This document shows, piece after piece, positions 26,128-36,606 of a stretch of DNA of 64,000 nt (positions are counted from its first letter, which is position 1; the number at the start of each line of letters is the position of its first letter). Position numbers and translations under genes: made by a program. The notes under the pieces are model-generated. The model was not told the origin of the DNA. It saw only the letters and a program-made list of their open reading frames with translations, and made no database searches. Source of the stretch: Microbacterium paraoxydans (lineage in GTDB: Bacteria > Actinomycetota > Actinomycetes > Actinomycetales > Microbacteriaceae); the NCBI RefSeq assembly GCF_020524545.1, contig NZ_JAIVLG010000001.1:496001-560000 (forward strand), in the 5' to 3' direction.

Positions 26128-26133
26128 AGCCTA
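26128..26133 (-). promoter_or_regulatory. -10 element TAGGCT for the BTAD regulator
   Basis: On the minus strand TAGGCT, six bases, then GTG 26121. The codon one position upstream (GTG 26124) would be ahead of the transcription start. The divergent str promoter begins only 12 bases away. Confidence 0.5.
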
Positions 26134-26144
26134 GCCGCGCTCAT

Positions 26145-26173
26145 TTGACCACCACGTTACGCGGCTTTACACT
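26145..26173 (+). promoter_or_regulatory. str operon promoter
   Basis: TTGACC (26145-26150) and TACACT (26168-26173) are separated by 17 bases, the best sigma-70-type promoter in the window. Transcription should start near 26180, leaving a leader of about 160 bases before rpsL. Confidence 0.75.
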
Positions 26174-26179
26174 TGACCA

Positions 26180-26339
26180 GGTGTGTGCACGTCTCGACGT
26201 GCGCGCTGGGCGTCGGCACCATGCCGGTCCGCCCCCACGGCATACCCACCACACCAAAAGCTCGTCGGTTCCGGCGTGCCGGTGGGTCATGATGTGAAAC
26301 CCATCACGCTGTCACCGTGCAGCACTATGAGGAGAGAAC
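26180..26339 (+). promoter_or_regulatory. Structured leader of the str operon
   Basis: The leader holds several self-complementary segments: GCACGT/ACGTGC about 10 bases in, ATGCCG/CGGCAT near 26221-26243, and a long-range ACCCACC/GGTGGGT pair. It could be an S7- or S12-responsive control element, as in other str operons, but the fold differs from the E. coli site and this is inference. Confidence 0.4.
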
Positions 26340-26708
26340 GTGCCAACCATTCAGCAGTTGGTTCGCAAGGGTCGCTCGCCCAAGGTCACCAAGACCAAGG
26401 CGCCGGCGCTCAAGTCGAACCCGCAGCAGGCCGGGGTCTGCACCCGCGTCTACACCACCACCCCGAAGAAGCCGAACTCGGCGATGCGCAAGGTCGCTCG
26501 TGTGAAGCTCCGCAACGGCACCGAGGTCACCGCGTACATCCCCGGTGAGGGCCACAACCTGCAGGAGCACTCGCTCGTGCTCGTGCGTGGCGGTCGTGTC
26601 AAGGACCTCCCCGGTGTGCGTTACAAGATCGTCCGTGGCGCCCTGGACACCCAGGCCGTCAAGAACCGTAAGCAGGCTCGTTCCCGCTACGGCGCGAAGA
26701 AGGGTTGA
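26340..26708 (+). CDS. rpsL: Ribosomal protein S12
   Basis: The 122-residue protein of the 30S decoding centre matches S12 throughout, with [11 protein letters not shown] around residue 43 and [11 protein letters not shown] around residue 72. Lys43 and Lys88, the usual sites of streptomycin-resistance mutations, are both wild type here. The GTG start is preceded by GAGGAGAGAA. It is the first gene of the str operon, five bases before rpsG. Confidence 0.98.
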   Translation: MPTIQQLVRKGRSPKVTKTKAPALKSNPQQAGVCTRVYTTTPKKPNSAMRKVARVKLRNGTEVTAYIPGEGHNLQEHSLVLVRGGRVKDLPGVRYKIVRGALDTQAVKNRKQARSRYGAKKG

Positions 26709-26713
26709 GTTAG

Positions 26714-27184
26714 ATGCCTCGTAAGGGACCCGCCCCGAAGCGCCCCGTCGTCAACGACCCGGTATACGGCGCACCGATCGTCACCTCGCTGGTGAACAAG
26801 ATCCTCGTCGACGGCAAGAAGTCGCTGGCCGAGTCGATCGTCTACGGCGCACTCCGCGGCGTCGAGGCGAAGAACGGCCAGGACGCTGTCGCCACGCTCA
26901 AGAAGGCGCTCGACAACGTGCGCCCGACCCTCGAGGTCCGCAGCCGCCGCGTCGGTGGCTCGACCTACCAGGTGCCGGTCGAGGTCAAGCCTCACCGCGC
27001 CAACACGCTCGCTCTGCGCTGGCTCGTGAGCTACGCGAAGGGTCGTCGTGAGAAGACGATGACCGAGCGTCTCCAGAACGAGATCCTCGACGCGTCCAAC
27101 GGCCTCGGTGCCGCGGTCAAGCGCCGCGAGGACACGCACAAGATGGCCGAGTCGAACCGCGCGTTCGCTCACTACCGCTGGTAA
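26714..27184 (+). CDS. rpsG: Ribosomal protein S7
   Basis: The 156-residue primary 16S rRNA-binding protein of the 30S head matches S7 throughout, with [11 protein letters not shown] at the start and the conserved [13 protein letters not shown] segment near residue 79. It is transcribed with rpsL. A strong hairpin follows before fusA, so full readthrough to fusA and tuf may be modulated. Confidence 0.98.
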   Translation: MPRKGPAPKRPVVNDPVYGAPIVTSLVNKILVDGKKSLAESIVYGALRGVEAKNGQDAVATLKKALDNVRPTLEVRSRRVGGSTYQVPVEVKPHRANTLALRWLVSYAKGRREKTMTERLQNEILDASNGLGAAVKRREDTHKMAESNRAFAHYRW

Positions 27185-27192
27185 CCAGCTTC

Positions 27193-27225
27193 GCCCGTCC
27201 TCCGGCTTCCCGCCGGAGGACGGGC
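27193..27225 (+). terminator. Hairpin between rpsG and fusA
   Basis: A 14-bp perfect stem (27193-27206 with 27212-27225) with a 5-nt loop. Without a T tract it may act as a partial terminator or RNA processing site inside the str operon. Confidence 0.6.
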
Positions 27226-27271
27226 ACCCCCTCTTCGCAGTACGACTGCTCCAAAAGATAAGGACACTCCT

Positions 27272-29386
27272 GTGGCACAAGACGTGCTCACGGACCTGAG
27301 CAAGGTCCGCAACATCGGCATCATGGCGCACATCGATGCCGGCAAGACCACGACGACCGAGCGCATCCTGTTCTACACGGGCGTCAACCACAAGCTCGGC
27401 GAGACGCACGACGGCGCCTCGACCACCGACTGGATGGAGCAGGAGAAGGAGCGCGGCATCACGATCACGTCTGCCGCCGTGACCTGCTTCTGGAACAAGA
27501 ACCAGATCAACATCATCGACACCCCCGGTCACGTGGACTTCACGGTCGAGGTGGAGCGCTCGCTCCGCGTCCTCGACGGTGCTGTCGCCGTGTTCGACGG
27601 CAAGGAGGGCGTCGAGCCCCAGTCCGAGACCGTGTGGCGCCAGGCCGACAAGTACAACGTGCCGCGTATCTGCTTCGTCAACAAGATGGACAAGCTGGGT
27701 GCGGACTTCTACTTCACGGTCGACACGATCGTCAGCCGCCTCGGCGCCAAGCCGCTGGTCCTCCAGCTGCCCATCGGTGCGGAGAACGACTTCATCGGCG
27801 TCGTCGACCTGATCGAGATGCGTGCGCTGGTGTGGCCGGGCGATGCCAAGGGTGACGTCACCATGGGCGCCAAGTACGAGGTCCAGGAGATCCCCGCCGA
27901 CCTCAAGGAGAAGGCGGACGAGTACCGTCAGCAGCTCCTCGAGGTCGTCGCCGAGACCGACGACGCGCTGCTCGAGAAGTTCTTCGGTGGCGAGGAGCTC
28001 ACGGTCGCCGAGATCAAGGGCGCGATCCGCAAGCTCACCGTCGCGAGCGAGATCTACCCGGTGCTCTGCGGTTCCGCGTTCAAGAACCGCGGCGTCCAGC
28101 CGATGCTCGACGCGGTCGTCGACTTCCTGCCGAACCCCCTCGACGTCGGTGCCATCGAGGCGCACGACCCGAAGGACTACGACACGATCATCGAGCGTCA
28201 CCCCGACGCCAACGACCCGTTCTCGGCGCTGGCGTTCAAGGTCGCCGTGCACCCGTTCTTCGGTCGCCTCACGTATGTGCGCGTCTACTCGGGTCACCTC
28301 GATTCCGGCTCCGCCGTGGTCAACTCGACCAAGGGCAAGAAGGAGCGCATCGGGAAGATCTTCCAGATGCACGCCAACAAGGAGAACCCGGTCGACTCGC
28401 TGACCGCCGGCAACATCTACGCGGTCATCGGCCTGAAGGACACCACCACCGGTGACACCCTCGCCGACCCGGCAGCTCCGGTCGTCCTCGAGTCGATGAC
28501 CTTCCCGGAGCCCGTGATCGAGGTCGCGATCGAGCCGAAGACCAAGGCCGACCAGGAGAAGCTGGGTCTCGCGATCCAGAAGCTCGCTGAGGAGGACCCG
28601 ACCTTCCGCACGGAGCTCAACCCCGAGACCGGTCAGACGACCATCAAGGGCATGGGCGAGCTGCACCTCGACATCCTCGTCGACCGCATGAAGCGCGAGT
28701 TCCGCGTCGAGGCGAACGTCGGCAAGCCGCAGGTGGCGTACCGCGAGACGATCCGCAAGGCCGTCGAGAAGCACGACTACACGCACAAGAAGCAGACCGG
28801 TGGTTCCGGACAGTTCGCGAAGATCCAGTTCACCATCGAGCCGCTCGACCTCGACGCCGAGACGACGTACGAGTTCGTGAACGCCGTCACCGGTGGTCGC
28901 ATCCCTCGTGAGTACATCGGCTCGATCGACGCCGGTTTCCAGGATGCGATGAACGTCGGCGTCCTCGCGGGCTTCCCGATGGTCGGTGTCAAGGCGACCA
29001 TCGTCGACGGCGCGGCGCACGACGTCGACTCCTCGGAGATGGCGTTCAAGATCGCGGGCTCCATGGGCTTCAAGGAGGCCGCTCGCCGTGCCAACCCCGT
29101 GCTGCTCGAGCCGCTGATGGCCGTCGAGGTCCGCACGCCTGAGGAGTACATGGGCGACGTCATCGGTGACCTGAACTCGCGTCGTGGCCAGATCCAGTCG
29201 ATGGAAGACGCCGCAGGCGTCAAGGTCGTCCGCGCTCAGGTGCCGCTGTCCGAGATGTTCGGCTACATCGGCGACCTGCGCTCGAAGACCTCGGGCCGCG
29301 CCGTCTACTCGATGGAGTTCCACAGCTACGCTGAGGTGCCCCGCGCGGTGGCGGACGAGATCGTCCAGAAGACCAAGGGCGAGTAA
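27272..29386 (+). CDS. fusA: Elongation factor G
   Basis: The 704-residue translocation GTPase has P-loop AHIDAGKTT near residue 17, DTPGHVDF near residue 81 and NKMD near residue 135, followed by the full set of EF-G domains. The GTG start has AAGATAAGGA upstream. Its order after rpsG and before tuf is the classic str arrangement. Only one copy is in view. Confidence 0.98.
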   Translation: MAQDVLTDLSKVRNIGIMAHIDAGKTTTTERILFYTGVNHKLGETHDGASTTDWMEQEKERGITITSAAVTCFWNKNQINIIDTPGHVDFTVEVERSLRVLDGAVAVFDGKEGVEPQSETVWRQADKYNVPRICFVNKMDKLGADFYFTVDTIVSRLGAKPLVLQLPIGAENDFIGVVDLIEMRALVWPGDAKGDVTMGAKYEVQEIPADLKEKADEYRQQLLEVVAETDDALLEKFFGGEELTVAEIKGAIRKLTVASEIYPVLCGSAFKNRGVQPMLDAVVDFLPNPLDVGAIEAHDPKDYDTIIERHPDANDPFSALAFKVAVHPFFGRLTYVRVYSGHLDSGSAVVNSTKGKKERIGKIFQMHANKENPVDSLTAGNIYAVIGLKDTTTGDTLADPAAPVVLESMTFPEPVIEVAIEPKTKADQEKLGLAIQKLAEEDPTFRTELNPETGQTTIKGMGELHLDILVDRMKREFRVEANVGKPQVAYRETIRKAVEKHDYTHKKQTGGSGQFAKIQFTIEPLDLDAETTYEFVNAVTGGRIPREYIGSIDAGFQDAMNVGVLAGFPMVGVKATIVDGAAHDVDSSEMAFKIAGSMGFKEAARRANPVLLEPLMAVEVRTPEEYMGDVIGDLNSRRGQIQSMEDAAGVKVVRAQVPLSEMFGYIGDLRSKTSGRAVYSMEFHSYAEVPRAVADEIVQKTKGE

Positions 29387-29400
29387 TCACCCTTCTGGGG

Positions 29401-29435
29401 CCCCGCGGCGCCGAGCACGGCGAAGCGCTGCGGGG
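29401..29435 (+). terminator. Hairpin between fusA and tuf
   Basis: An 11-bp stem with one G-U pair (29401-29411 with 29425-29435) starts 15 bases after fusA. It suggests that tuf is partly uncoupled from the upstream genes. A TAAACT hexamer at 29473-29478 could serve as a tuf -10 but has no matching -35. Confidence 0.5.
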
Positions 29436-29554
29436 TTCCCAGGTCACCTACAACTTCACATTCCCTCTCTACTAAACTGAGAATCTAACCCGTAGAGAAC
29501 CGGTCGCAAACCAGTGCCCGGTCACCTCTACAACGACGTCCTGAGGAGGACCCA

Positions 29555-30745
<1,191 letters not shown>

Positions 30746-30761
30746 GCATCTGCTTCCTCGC

Positions 30762-30793
30762 AAAGGGGTCGGGCCTTCGGGCCCGGCCCCTTT
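30762..30793 (+). terminator. tuf terminator with UUCG loop
   Basis: A 14-bp stem with one G-T pair (30762-30775 with 30780-30793) closes a TTCG tetraloop and ends in TTT, 17 bases past tuf. It clearly ends the str operon before the islet that follows. Confidence 0.85.
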
Positions 30794-30817
30794 GTCGTCC
30801 CCGCCCCCTTCCTCGTG

Positions 30818-30866
30818 AGAAGGGAAACGCCGCGTCTCAGACCCCCGAGCGCGGCGTTTCCCTTCT
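30818..30866. repeat. Palindrome upstream of the DUF559 gene
   Basis: A 17-bp perfect inverted repeat (30818-30834 with 30850-30866) with a 15-nt spacer. Its arm contains AAGGGAAACGCCG. The element after the gene, at 31898-31948, has the near-identical core AAGGAACACGCCG, so the gene is bracketed by related palindromes. Confidence 0.65.
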
Positions 30867-30973
30867 TCCACGAAGTCTGCACGGAAGAGGAGAAGCGCGG
30901 AGTTGTCCCGGGACGCCGGGGAGGGGAGTGGTCGTGGACGAATCGGAACGCAGCGGCGCCGGAGCATGGGCGG

Positions 30974-31897
30974 ATGCGACGACTGAATCCTCTCCCGCGG
31001 GAGCTCGGCGACACCTTCCACATCGCTCGGGCGGACGATGCGGGAGTGCGGCGCTGGCGGCGCGATCACCCTTCGCTCGAACGTCCGTTCCCCGGCATCC
31101 GCTCCGGGTTCGTCGCCGAGACGTTCCGGGGCCGCGTGGACTGCTACGCACCGCGGCTCCGACCGGGGCAGAGCTTCACGGGCAGAACGGCCGCGCGGCT
31201 GTGGGGGTTGCCTCTCCCGTGGCACTGGCATCCGGACGAACCTGTTGAGGTCGTCGTGCCCTCCGATGGCGCACCGCCGGCGGTCGCGGGGGTGCGCGGA
31301 CGTCGGCTCGGGCGACAGCGCCGGACCATCTCCGTCATCGAAGGGCTGCCCGTGCTCGATTCGGTCCCGACCCTGTTCACCCTGGCCGAGAGCCTCACTC
31401 TCGCCCAGGCGGTGGTGCTGATCGACGCGATCATCACGACATCGACGAACTATCCGGCGCTGCGCACGCACCGTCCACCGACCGACCTCGTCGAGATCCT
31501 CGCGATCCTCGAGCGCTGGGGGCGCTTCCCCGGTGTGGTGACGATCCGCCGGGCCCTCGGGCTGGCGAGAGAAGGGGTCGAGTCGCCGAAGGAGACCGAG
31601 ACTCGCCTGATGATCGTGGAGGCGGGTTTGCCCGAGCCCGCCGTTCAGCACGTCATCCGCCGTCGCGGGCGCCGACTGGCCAAGGTCGACCTCGCCTACG
31701 TCGCGGAGCGGACGGCCCTCGAGTACGAAGGCGATCACCATCGCACCTCACGCATGCAGTGGCGCGAGGACATCCGGCGGCAGCGCGAATTGGAGGAGGC
31801 CGGCTGGTTGCTCATCCGGCTCACACAGCACGACCTGCTCGAGGGGCGCTCCGCATTCCTCGCCCGTCTCCGTCGCGCCCTGGCAACCCGTCGTTGA
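30974..31897 (+). CDS. DUF559 (Vsr-like) nuclease-fold protein
   Basis: The 307-residue protein has an N-terminal wing-like region resembling the AbiEi/DUF4095-type domains and a C-terminal DUF559 segment: [19 protein letters not shown] near residue 240 with the acidic residues of a PD-(D/E)XK/Vsr-like endonuclease fold, then [17 protein letters not shown]. Actinobacteria carry many such copies; a defence or phage-related role is often suspected but unproven. ATG 30974 is chosen because the family N-terminus ([11 protein letters not shown]) begins there. It sits between tuf and the S10 operon, flanked by palindromes. Confidence 0.82.
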   Translation: MRRLNPLPRELGDTFHIARADDAGVRRWRRDHPSLERPFPGIRSGFVAETFRGRVDCYAPRLRPGQSFTGRTAARLWGLPLPWHWHPDEPVEVVVPSDGAPPAVAGVRGRRLGRQRRTISVIEGLPVLDSVPTLFTLAESLTLAQAVVLIDAIITTSTNYPALRTHRPPTDLVEILAILERWGRFPGVVTIRRALGLAREGVESPKETETRLMIVEAGLPEPAVQHVIRRRGRRLAKVDLAYVAERTALEYEGDHHRTSRMQWREDIRRQRELEEAGWLLIRLTQHDLLEGRSAFLARLRRALATRR

Positions 31898-31948
31898 GAG
31901 AAGGAACACGCCGGGTTGCGGGCGTCGGATCGCGGCGTGTTCCTTCTC
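31898..31948. repeat. Palindrome downstream of the DUF559 gene
   Basis: A 16-bp perfect inverted repeat (31898-31913 with 31933-31948) with a 19-nt spacer, starting at the base after the stop codon. It resembles the palindrome in front of the gene and can also act as its terminator. Confidence 0.65.
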
Positions 31949-32049
31949 GCAGCGAGCCGTGGTCGGGGGTTCCCCGGGGCGGGGAGAGGAGGGCACAATG
32001 AGAGCGTCGGCCTGCCGGTCGGCAGGACACATGTCAGAAGGGGATTCGC

Positions 32050-32262
32050 ATGGGTATCGAGGACGCCGTGAACAAGGGCAAGGACCTCTACGAGCAGAAC
32101 AAGGACAAGATCGCCGAAGCCGTGAAGAGCGAGCAGGCGGAGGACATCAGCGACAAGGTGCTCGACGGCGTCGCCGACTTCGCGAAGAAGATCGCTCCCG
32201 GTGCCGCGGACAAGATCGATGAGATTCGAGACAGCGCGGACAAAGCCGTCGGCAACGAGTAG
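32050..32262 (+). CDS. Rv0909-like small antitoxin-family protein
   Basis: The 70-residue, highly charged, Lys/Asp/Ala-rich helical protein begins MGIEDAVNKGKDLYEQNK. It matches the MT0933/Rv0909 antitoxin-like family (PF14013) in length and pattern. No cognate toxin gene of the Rv0910 (SRPBCC) type is adjacent, so an antitoxin function is only a family label. AGAAGGGGA precedes the ATG. A CACAAT hexamer at 31994-31999 may be its -10. A strong terminator follows. Confidence 0.8.
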   Translation: MGIEDAVNKGKDLYEQNKDKIAEAVKSEQAEDISDKVLDGVADFAKKIAPGAADKIDEIRDSADKAVGNE

Positions 32263-32276
32263 TCGCACCCGTACAC

Positions 32277-32313
32277 CGAAAGCGGCGCCCCACTCGGTGG
32301 GGCGCCGCTTTCG
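32277..32313 (+). terminator. Strong terminator of the Rv0909-like gene
   Basis: A 17-bp perfect stem (32277-32293 with 32297-32313) with a TCG loop starts 14 bases past the stop. Downstream lies about 780 bases without a protein gene. Confidence 0.85.
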
Positions 32314-32366
32314 ATGGTGGAGGGGATACCCGGCCTCGAATGTGGCGGATTCGCTGCTGCATCGAG

Positions 32367-32372
32367 TAGGAT
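32367..32372 (+). promoter_or_regulatory. -10-like TAGGAT in front of the hairpin array
   Basis: TAGGAT matches the hexamers used by the leaderless genes. Transcription would start at about 32379, exactly where the first hairpin of the array begins. No protein starts there, so a non-coding RNA is suggested. Confidence 0.4.
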
Positions 32373-32377
32373 CATCT

Positions 32378-32660
32378 CGACCGCCTGGGGATCTTGCGGT
32401 CGTGGAAGCCGAAGGGGTTCGGCTTCCGGGATCACGCGGGCATCCGCGTCCAAACTGGGGATATGCGATCTTGGGGATCATCGTGCGACGCGCGCAGCCA
32501 TTGCGCCTGAGCGTCTCCCTGCCTGCGCGGCGGATCTTCCGCCGTGCCCTCGGTCGAGGAACCCGACGTCCCTTCACGTCGGGTTACTCGCGTTCGGTGT
32601 GCCCCCTCGCACTGAACGCCCTCCCCAAGCGGGGCGAGGCATGGGGATGCCTCGCCCCGC
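32378..32660 (+). ncRNA. Candidate structured RNA, tandem hairpin array
   Basis: At least seven self-complementary segments follow one another in a gene-free stretch: 32378-32402 (7 bp), 32404-32427 (10 bp, GGGG loop), 32434-32449 (6 bp), 32487-32515 (two-part stem), 32525-32547 (10 bp, one G-U), 32560-32585 (10 bp) and 32591-32618 (9 bp, one G-U). They end in a 13-bp hairpin at 32629-32660. GGGAT recurs in loops and linkers. Either 32560-32585 or 32629-32660 could be the terminator. It does not show the conserved elements of RNase P RNA, tmRNA, 6S RNA or SRP RNA that I know. Confidence 0.4.
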
Positions 32661-32728
32661 TATCTTCCGCGATCTGACGTCGCTAGGCACGTCTGAAGCC
32701 GTGCTCGACGCTCGCGACACGCCCGGGT

Positions 32729-32758
32729 TTGCACAAGTGAAATCGGCCGTGGCAGAAT
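32729..32758 (+). promoter_or_regulatory. S10 operon promoter
   Basis: TTGCAC (32729-32734) and CAGAAT (32753-32758) are 18 bases apart. Transcription should start near 32765, giving the S10 operon a leader of about 330 bases. Confidence 0.55.
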
Positions 32759-32764
32759 AGACAG

Positions 32765-33092
32765 GTTCGATATTCCGTCGCCGCTGTGCGTGCGACGGAT
32801 CACTGCCAGGGCAGTGCATAGACGGCGCCTCCTCCGGGACGGCGCAGGGTTCTAGGCCGCGGGTAGCAGAACACACCCCGACACCCCTCTTCACGATGGG
32901 TTTCCGCCGTGCGCGGCGGAAGGTCGGCATCCGGTTGCCTCACGGCTTCCGGCTGACAGAAGAACAGTGGTGCAGCAGATCGACTCGTGAGAGCCGTTCT
33001 CGTGCCGAGGCGCGAACAGCGCCGACGTGCGTCCAATGCCCCAGGGCCACCCGGTCCCGGACGGTAAGACGCTTAAAGAGAGAGAGCAGACA
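32765..33092 (+). promoter_or_regulatory. Long structured leader of the S10 operon
   Basis: This gene-free leader contains clear hairpins: 32775-32798 (7 bp), 32801-32816 (7 bp), 32902-32921 (8 bp with a TGCG loop) and a GTTCT/AGAAC pair around 32850-32873. In E. coli L4 represses the S10 operon through its leader; a comparable autoregulatory role is plausible but not shown. GGTTCGATATTCC near 32764 looks like a tRNA T-arm but no tRNA fold surrounds it. Confidence 0.5.
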
Positions 33093-33401
33093 ATGGCGGG
33101 ACAGAAGATCCGCATTCGCCTGAAGTCGTATGACCACGAGGTCATCGACACGTCCGCACGCAAGATCGTCGACACCGTGACCCGTGCGGGCGCAACAGTC
33201 GTCGGCCCCGTGCCCCTTCCGACCGAGAAGAACGTCGTGTGCGTCATCCGGTCGCCCCACAAGTACAAGGACAGCCGCGAGCACTTCGAGATGCGCACCC
33301 ACAAGCGTCTGATCGACATCGTCGACCCGACGCCCAAGGCCGTCGACTCGCTGATGCGTCTCGACCTGCCGGCCGATGTCAACATCGAGATCAAGCTCTG
33401 A
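33093..33401 (+). CDS. rpsJ: Ribosomal protein S10
   Basis: The 102-residue 30S head protein, also the NusE antitermination factor, matches S10 over its full length, with [14 protein letters not shown] at residues 6-19 and [13 protein letters not shown] near residue 68. The ATG at 33093 follows AGAGAGAGCAGA; the open frame upstream is leader sequence. It is the first gene of the long ribosomal operon. Confidence 0.98.
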   Translation: MAGQKIRIRLKSYDHEVIDTSARKIVDTVTRAGATVVGPVPLPTEKNVVCVIRSPHKYKDSREHFEMRTHKRLIDIVDPTPKAVDSLMRLDLPADVNIEIKL

Positions 33402-33409
33402 GGTTCGAC

Positions 33410-34069
33410 ATGGCTGACATCAACTCCAAGGTTTCCAAGGGCATGCTGGGCACGAAGCTCGGTATGACCCAGGTCTGGAACGAGAGCGGCAAGCTCGTTC
33501 CCGTCACCGTCATCGAGCTGGCGCCCAACGTGGTCACCCAGGTCCGCACGCCCGAGAAGGACGGCTACAACGCCGTGCAGATCGCGTACGGCCAGATCGA
33601 CCCCCGCAAGGTCAACAAGCCGCTCTCCGCTCACTTCGAGGCTGCCGGCGTCACGCCGCGCCGTCACGTCACCGAGATCCGCACCGCGGATGCCGGCGAC
33701 TACACCCTGGGCCAGGAGCTCACGGTCGACGGCACCTTCGAGGCAGGCCAGCTCGTCGACGTCGTCGGCACGAGCAAGGGCAAGGGCTTCGCCGGTGTCA
33801 TGAAGCGCCACAACTTCAAGGGCGTCTCGGCATCGCACGGTGCACACCGCAACCACCGCAAGCCCGGCTCCATCGGCGCATCGTCGACTCCGAGCCGCGT
33901 CTTCAAGGGCATGCGCATGGCCGGCCGTATGGGCGGCGAGCGCGTGACCGTCCTCAACCTCACGGTGCACGCCATCGACACCGAGAAGGGACTCATGCTC
34001 GTCAAGGGCGCCGTCCCCGGTGCTCGCGGCCGCATCGTCTACGTCCGCAACGCAGTGAAGGGTGCCTGA
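33410..34069 (+). CDS. rplC: Ribosomal protein L3
   Basis: The 219-residue 50S assembly-initiator protein matches L3, with [13 protein letters not shown] near residue 10 and the [34 protein letters not shown] region around residues 143-176 that contacts the peptidyl-transferase region. The start is ATG 33410, eight bases after rpsJ; the frame open through rpsJ is not used. Confidence 0.98.
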   Translation: MADINSKVSKGMLGTKLGMTQVWNESGKLVPVTVIELAPNVVTQVRTPEKDGYNAVQIAYGQIDPRKVNKPLSAHFEAAGVTPRRHVTEIRTADAGDYTLGQELTVDGTFEAGQLVDVVGTSKGKGFAGVMKRHNFKGVSASHGAHRNHRKPGSIGASSTPSRVFKGMRMAGRMGGERVTVLNLTVHAIDTEKGLMLVKGAVPGARGRIVYVRNAVKGA

Positions 34070-34071
34070 TC

Positions 34072-34734
34072 ATGGCTGACTCGACTCTCGCGCTCGACGT
34101 CCTCAAGGCAGACGGCAAGAAGGCAGGCTCGATCGAGCTTCCCGCCGCGCTGTTCGACGTCAAGACGAACATCCCGCTCATCCACCAGGTCGTCGTCGCG
34201 CAGCTCGCGGCGGCTCGCCAGGGCACGCACTCGACCAAGCGTCGTGGCGAGGTCTCCGGTGCCGGCCGCAAGCCCTTCAAGCAGAAGGGCACGGGTAACG
34301 CCCGTCAGGGTTCCATCCGCGCGCCGCACATGACCGGTGGTGGCATCGTCCACGGCCCGAAGCCGCGTGACTACTCGCAGCGCACTCCCAAGAAGATGAT
34401 CGCCGCCGCCCTGCTGGGCGCGCTCAGCGACCGCTTCCGCGGCGACCGTCTGCACGCGATCGACACGTTCGGCGCCGAGGGCACGCCCTCGACCAAGGCC
34501 GCAGCGGGCTTCCTCGCGCAGGTCGCCTCGTCGAAGAACGTCCTCGTGGTCATCGAGCGCGGCGACGAGCTCGCGCTCAAGAGCATCCGCAACCTCGGCC
34601 ACGTCCACGTGCTGTCGTTCGACCAGCTCAACGCATACGACGTGCTCGTCTCCGACGACATCGTCTTCACCCAGGCCGCGCTCGAGGGCTTCATCGCCTC
34701 CAAGTCCGGCGCCAACCAGGAGGTCTCCGCATGA
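34072..34734 (+). CDS. rplD: Ribosomal protein L4
   Basis: The 220-residue protein has the long basic loop ([20 protein letters not shown] region, residues 48-67) that lines the exit tunnel and is the site of macrolide-resistance changes. L4 is the usual autoregulator of the S10 operon, and the long leader upstream of rpsJ is a candidate target. Its stop overlaps the ATG of rplW. Confidence 0.98.
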   Translation: MADSTLALDVLKADGKKAGSIELPAALFDVKTNIPLIHQVVVAQLAAARQGTHSTKRRGEVSGAGRKPFKQKGTGNARQGSIRAPHMTGGGIVHGPKPRDYSQRTPKKMIAAALLGALSDRFRGDRLHAIDTFGAEGTPSTKAAAGFLAQVASSKNVLVVIERGDELALKSIRNLGHVHVLSFDQLNAYDVLVSDDIVFTQAALEGFIASKSGANQEVSA

Positions 34735-35054
34735 GCGAGCAGGCATCTGTTCTCCAGACGGCCCTGAACAAGGACCCGCGCGACATCATCCTGAAGCCGG
34801 TCGTGTCCGAGAAGAGCTACGGGCTCATCGATGAAGGCAAGTACACCTTCCTCGTCGACCCGCGCGCTTCGAAGACCGAGATCAAGCTCGCGATCGAGAA
34901 GATCTTCGGCGTCAAGGTCGCAGGGGTCAACACTCTCAACCGCGTCGGCAAGGCTCGCCGCACCCGCTTCGGCACCGGCAAGCGCAAGGACACCAAGCGC
35001 GCCATCGTCACCCTGAAGTCGGGCACCATCGACATCTTCACGGCAATCGGCTGA
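34731..35054 (+). CDS. rplW: Ribosomal protein L23
   Basis: The 107-residue protein at the tunnel exit, docking site for trigger factor and SRP, matches L23, with [16 protein letters not shown] at residues 17-32 and [11 protein letters not shown] near residue 44. It is translationally coupled to rplD by an ATGA overlap. Confidence 0.98.
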   Translation: MSEQASVLQTALNKDPRDIILKPVVSEKSYGLIDEGKYTFLVDPRASKTEIKLAIEKIFGVKVAGVNTLNRVGKARRTRFGTGKRKDTKRAIVTLKSGTIDIFTAIG

Positions 35055-35074
35055 TCCGGGGGATAAGGACAATC

Positions 35075-35914
35075 ATGGCTATTCGCAAGTACAAGCCCAC
35101 GACCCCGGGCCGTCGCGGCTCGTCGGTGGCTGACTTCGCCGAGATCACTCGATCGACGCCGGAGAAGTCGCTGCTGCGCCCGCTCTCGAAGACCGGTGGT
35201 CGCAACAACCAGGGCCGCATCACGACCCGTCACATCGGTGGTGGCCACAAGCGCCAGTACCGTGTCATCGACTTCCGTCGCAACGACAAGGACGGCGTCA
35301 ACGCCAAGGTCGCTCACATCGAGTACGACCCCAACCGCACCGCGCGCATCGCGCTGCTGCACTACTTCGACGGCGAGAAGCGCTACATCCTCGCTCCCGC
35401 GAAGCTGAAGCAGGGCGACATCGTCGAGTCGGGCGCCGGGGCTGACATCAAGCCGGGTAACAACCTCCCGCTGAAGAACATCCCCACCGGTACCGTGATC
35501 CACGCGATCGAGCTCCGCCCCGGTGGCGGCGCGAAGATGGCGCGCTCGGCCGGTGCTTCCGTCCGTCTCGTCGCCAAGGACGGTCCCTACGCCCAGCTGC
35601 GTCTCCCCTCGGGCGAGATCCGCAACGTCGATGCGCGCTGCCGCGCGACCATCGGCGAGGTCGGCAACGCCGAGCAGTCGAACATCAACTGGGGCAAGGC
35701 CGGCCGCATGCGGTGGAAGGGCGTCCGCCCGACCGTCCGTGGTGTCGCGATGAACCCGGTCGACCACCCGCACGGTGGTGGTGAGGGCAAGACGTCCGGT
35801 GGTCGTCACCCCGTCTCCCCGTGGGGCCAGGCTGAGGGTCGCACCCGTCACGCCAACAAGGAAAGCGACAAGTACATCGTGCGTCGTCGTAACGCCGGCA
35901 AGAAGCGCAAGTAG
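35075..35914 (+). CDS. rplB: Ribosomal protein L2
   Basis: The 279-residue, highly conserved 50S protein required for subunit joining and peptidyl transferase has [15 protein letters not shown] near residue 55 and the C-terminal [13 protein letters not shown] segment with the essential His, near residue 226. It is spaced 20 bases after rplW, with GGGGGATAAGGA upstream. Confidence 0.98.
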   Translation: MAIRKYKPTTPGRRGSSVADFAEITRSTPEKSLLRPLSKTGGRNNQGRITTRHIGGGHKRQYRVIDFRRNDKDGVNAKVAHIEYDPNRTARIALLHYFDGEKRYILAPAKLKQGDIVESGAGADIKPGNNLPLKNIPTGTVIHAIELRPGGGAKMARSAGASVRLVAKDGPYAQLRLPSGEIRNVDARCRATIGEVGNAEQSNINWGKAGRMRWKGVRPTVRGVAMNPVDHPHGGGEGKTSGGRHPVSPWGQAEGRTRHANKESDKYIVRRRNAGKKRK

Positions 35915-35926
35915 GAGTAAGAGAAG

Positions 35927-36208
35927 ATGCCTCGCAGTCTTAAGAAGGGCCCCTTCGTCGACGAGCACCTGCTTCGCAAGGTGGTCGTGCAGAACGAAGC
36001 CGGCACCAAGAACGTCATCAAGACCTGGTCCCGTCGGTCCATGATCATCCCGGCCATGCTGGGTCACACGATCGCGGTCCACGACGGACGCAAGCACATC
36101 CCTGTGTTCGTGTCCGAGACCATGGTCGGTCACAAGCTGGGCGAGTTCGCGCCCACCCGCACCTTCCGCGGCCACGAGAAGGACGACAAGAAGGGGCGGC
36201 GCCGCTAA
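35927..36208 (+). CDS. rpsS: Ribosomal protein S19
   Basis: The 93-residue 30S head protein begins [15 protein letters not shown] and has [21 protein letters not shown] near residues 35-55, typical of S19. It overlaps rplV by one base (TAATG). Confidence 0.98.
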   Translation: MPRSLKKGPFVDEHLLRKVVVQNEAGTKNVIKTWSRRSMIIPAMLGHTIAVHDGRKHIPVFVSETMVGHKLGEFAPTRTFRGHEKDDKKGRRR

Positions 36209-36606
36209 TGGTCGAATCCATCGCACGCGTGAAGCACATCCGCGTGACCCCGCAGAAGGCTCGTCGTGTCGTCGCGCTCATCAAGGGCAAGCAGGCCCAG
36301 GAGGCTCTGGCGATCCTTAAGTTCGCTCAGCAGTCCGCCAGTGAGCCGATCTACAAGCTTGTCGCGTCGGCTATGGCCAACGCGCAGGTCAAGGCCGATC
36401 GCGACGGCGAGTACCTCGACGAGCAGGACCTGTACGTGAAGAACGCGTACGTGGACGAGGGAACGACGCTCAAGCGCTTCCAGCCTCGTGCACAGGGTCG
36501 CGCTTTCCAGATCAAGAAGCGCACGAGCCACATCACGGTCGTGCTCTCGACGCCTGAGGCGGCTCCGGTCGCGGCGGGCGACAGCAACAAGAAGGCGAGC
36601 AAGTAA
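36208..36606 (+). CDS. rplV: Ribosomal protein L22
   Basis: The 132-residue protein lining the exit tunnel has [15 protein letters not shown] near residue 7 and the tunnel beta-hairpin ending [20 protein letters not shown] near residues 90-110. A short Ala/Lys-rich tail of about 20 residues extends past the core. It overlaps rpsC by one base (TAATG). Confidence 0.98.
   Translation: MVESIARVKHIRVTPQKARRVVALIKGKQAQEALAILKFAQQSASEPIYKLVASAMANAQVKADRDGEYLDEQDLYVKNAYVDEGTTLKRFQPRAQGRAFQIKKRTSHITVVLSTPEAAPVAAGDSNKKASK

Noticed and set aside
26687..29323. Long open frame of 878 codons on the minus strand opposite rpsG and fusA, and similar long frames opposite tuf (29528-31741), fprA (9118-11172) and secY (42854-44203)
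   Set aside because: These are antisense shadows of strongly conserved genes with biased GC codons; their translations are rich in Arg, Asp, His and Val with no domain or start signal.
32201..32760. Open frames of 148-158 codons on the plus strand through the hairpin array
   Set aside because: They have no ribosome-binding site, unnatural composition (many Arg, Ser, Cys, Pro) and are interrupted by terminator-like stems; they are by-products of GC-rich sequence.
32755..32790. GGTTCGATATTCC, which resembles a tRNA T-arm
   Set aside because: The loop is one base too long and there is no acceptor stem, D-arm or anticodon arm around it; I see no tRNA in the window.
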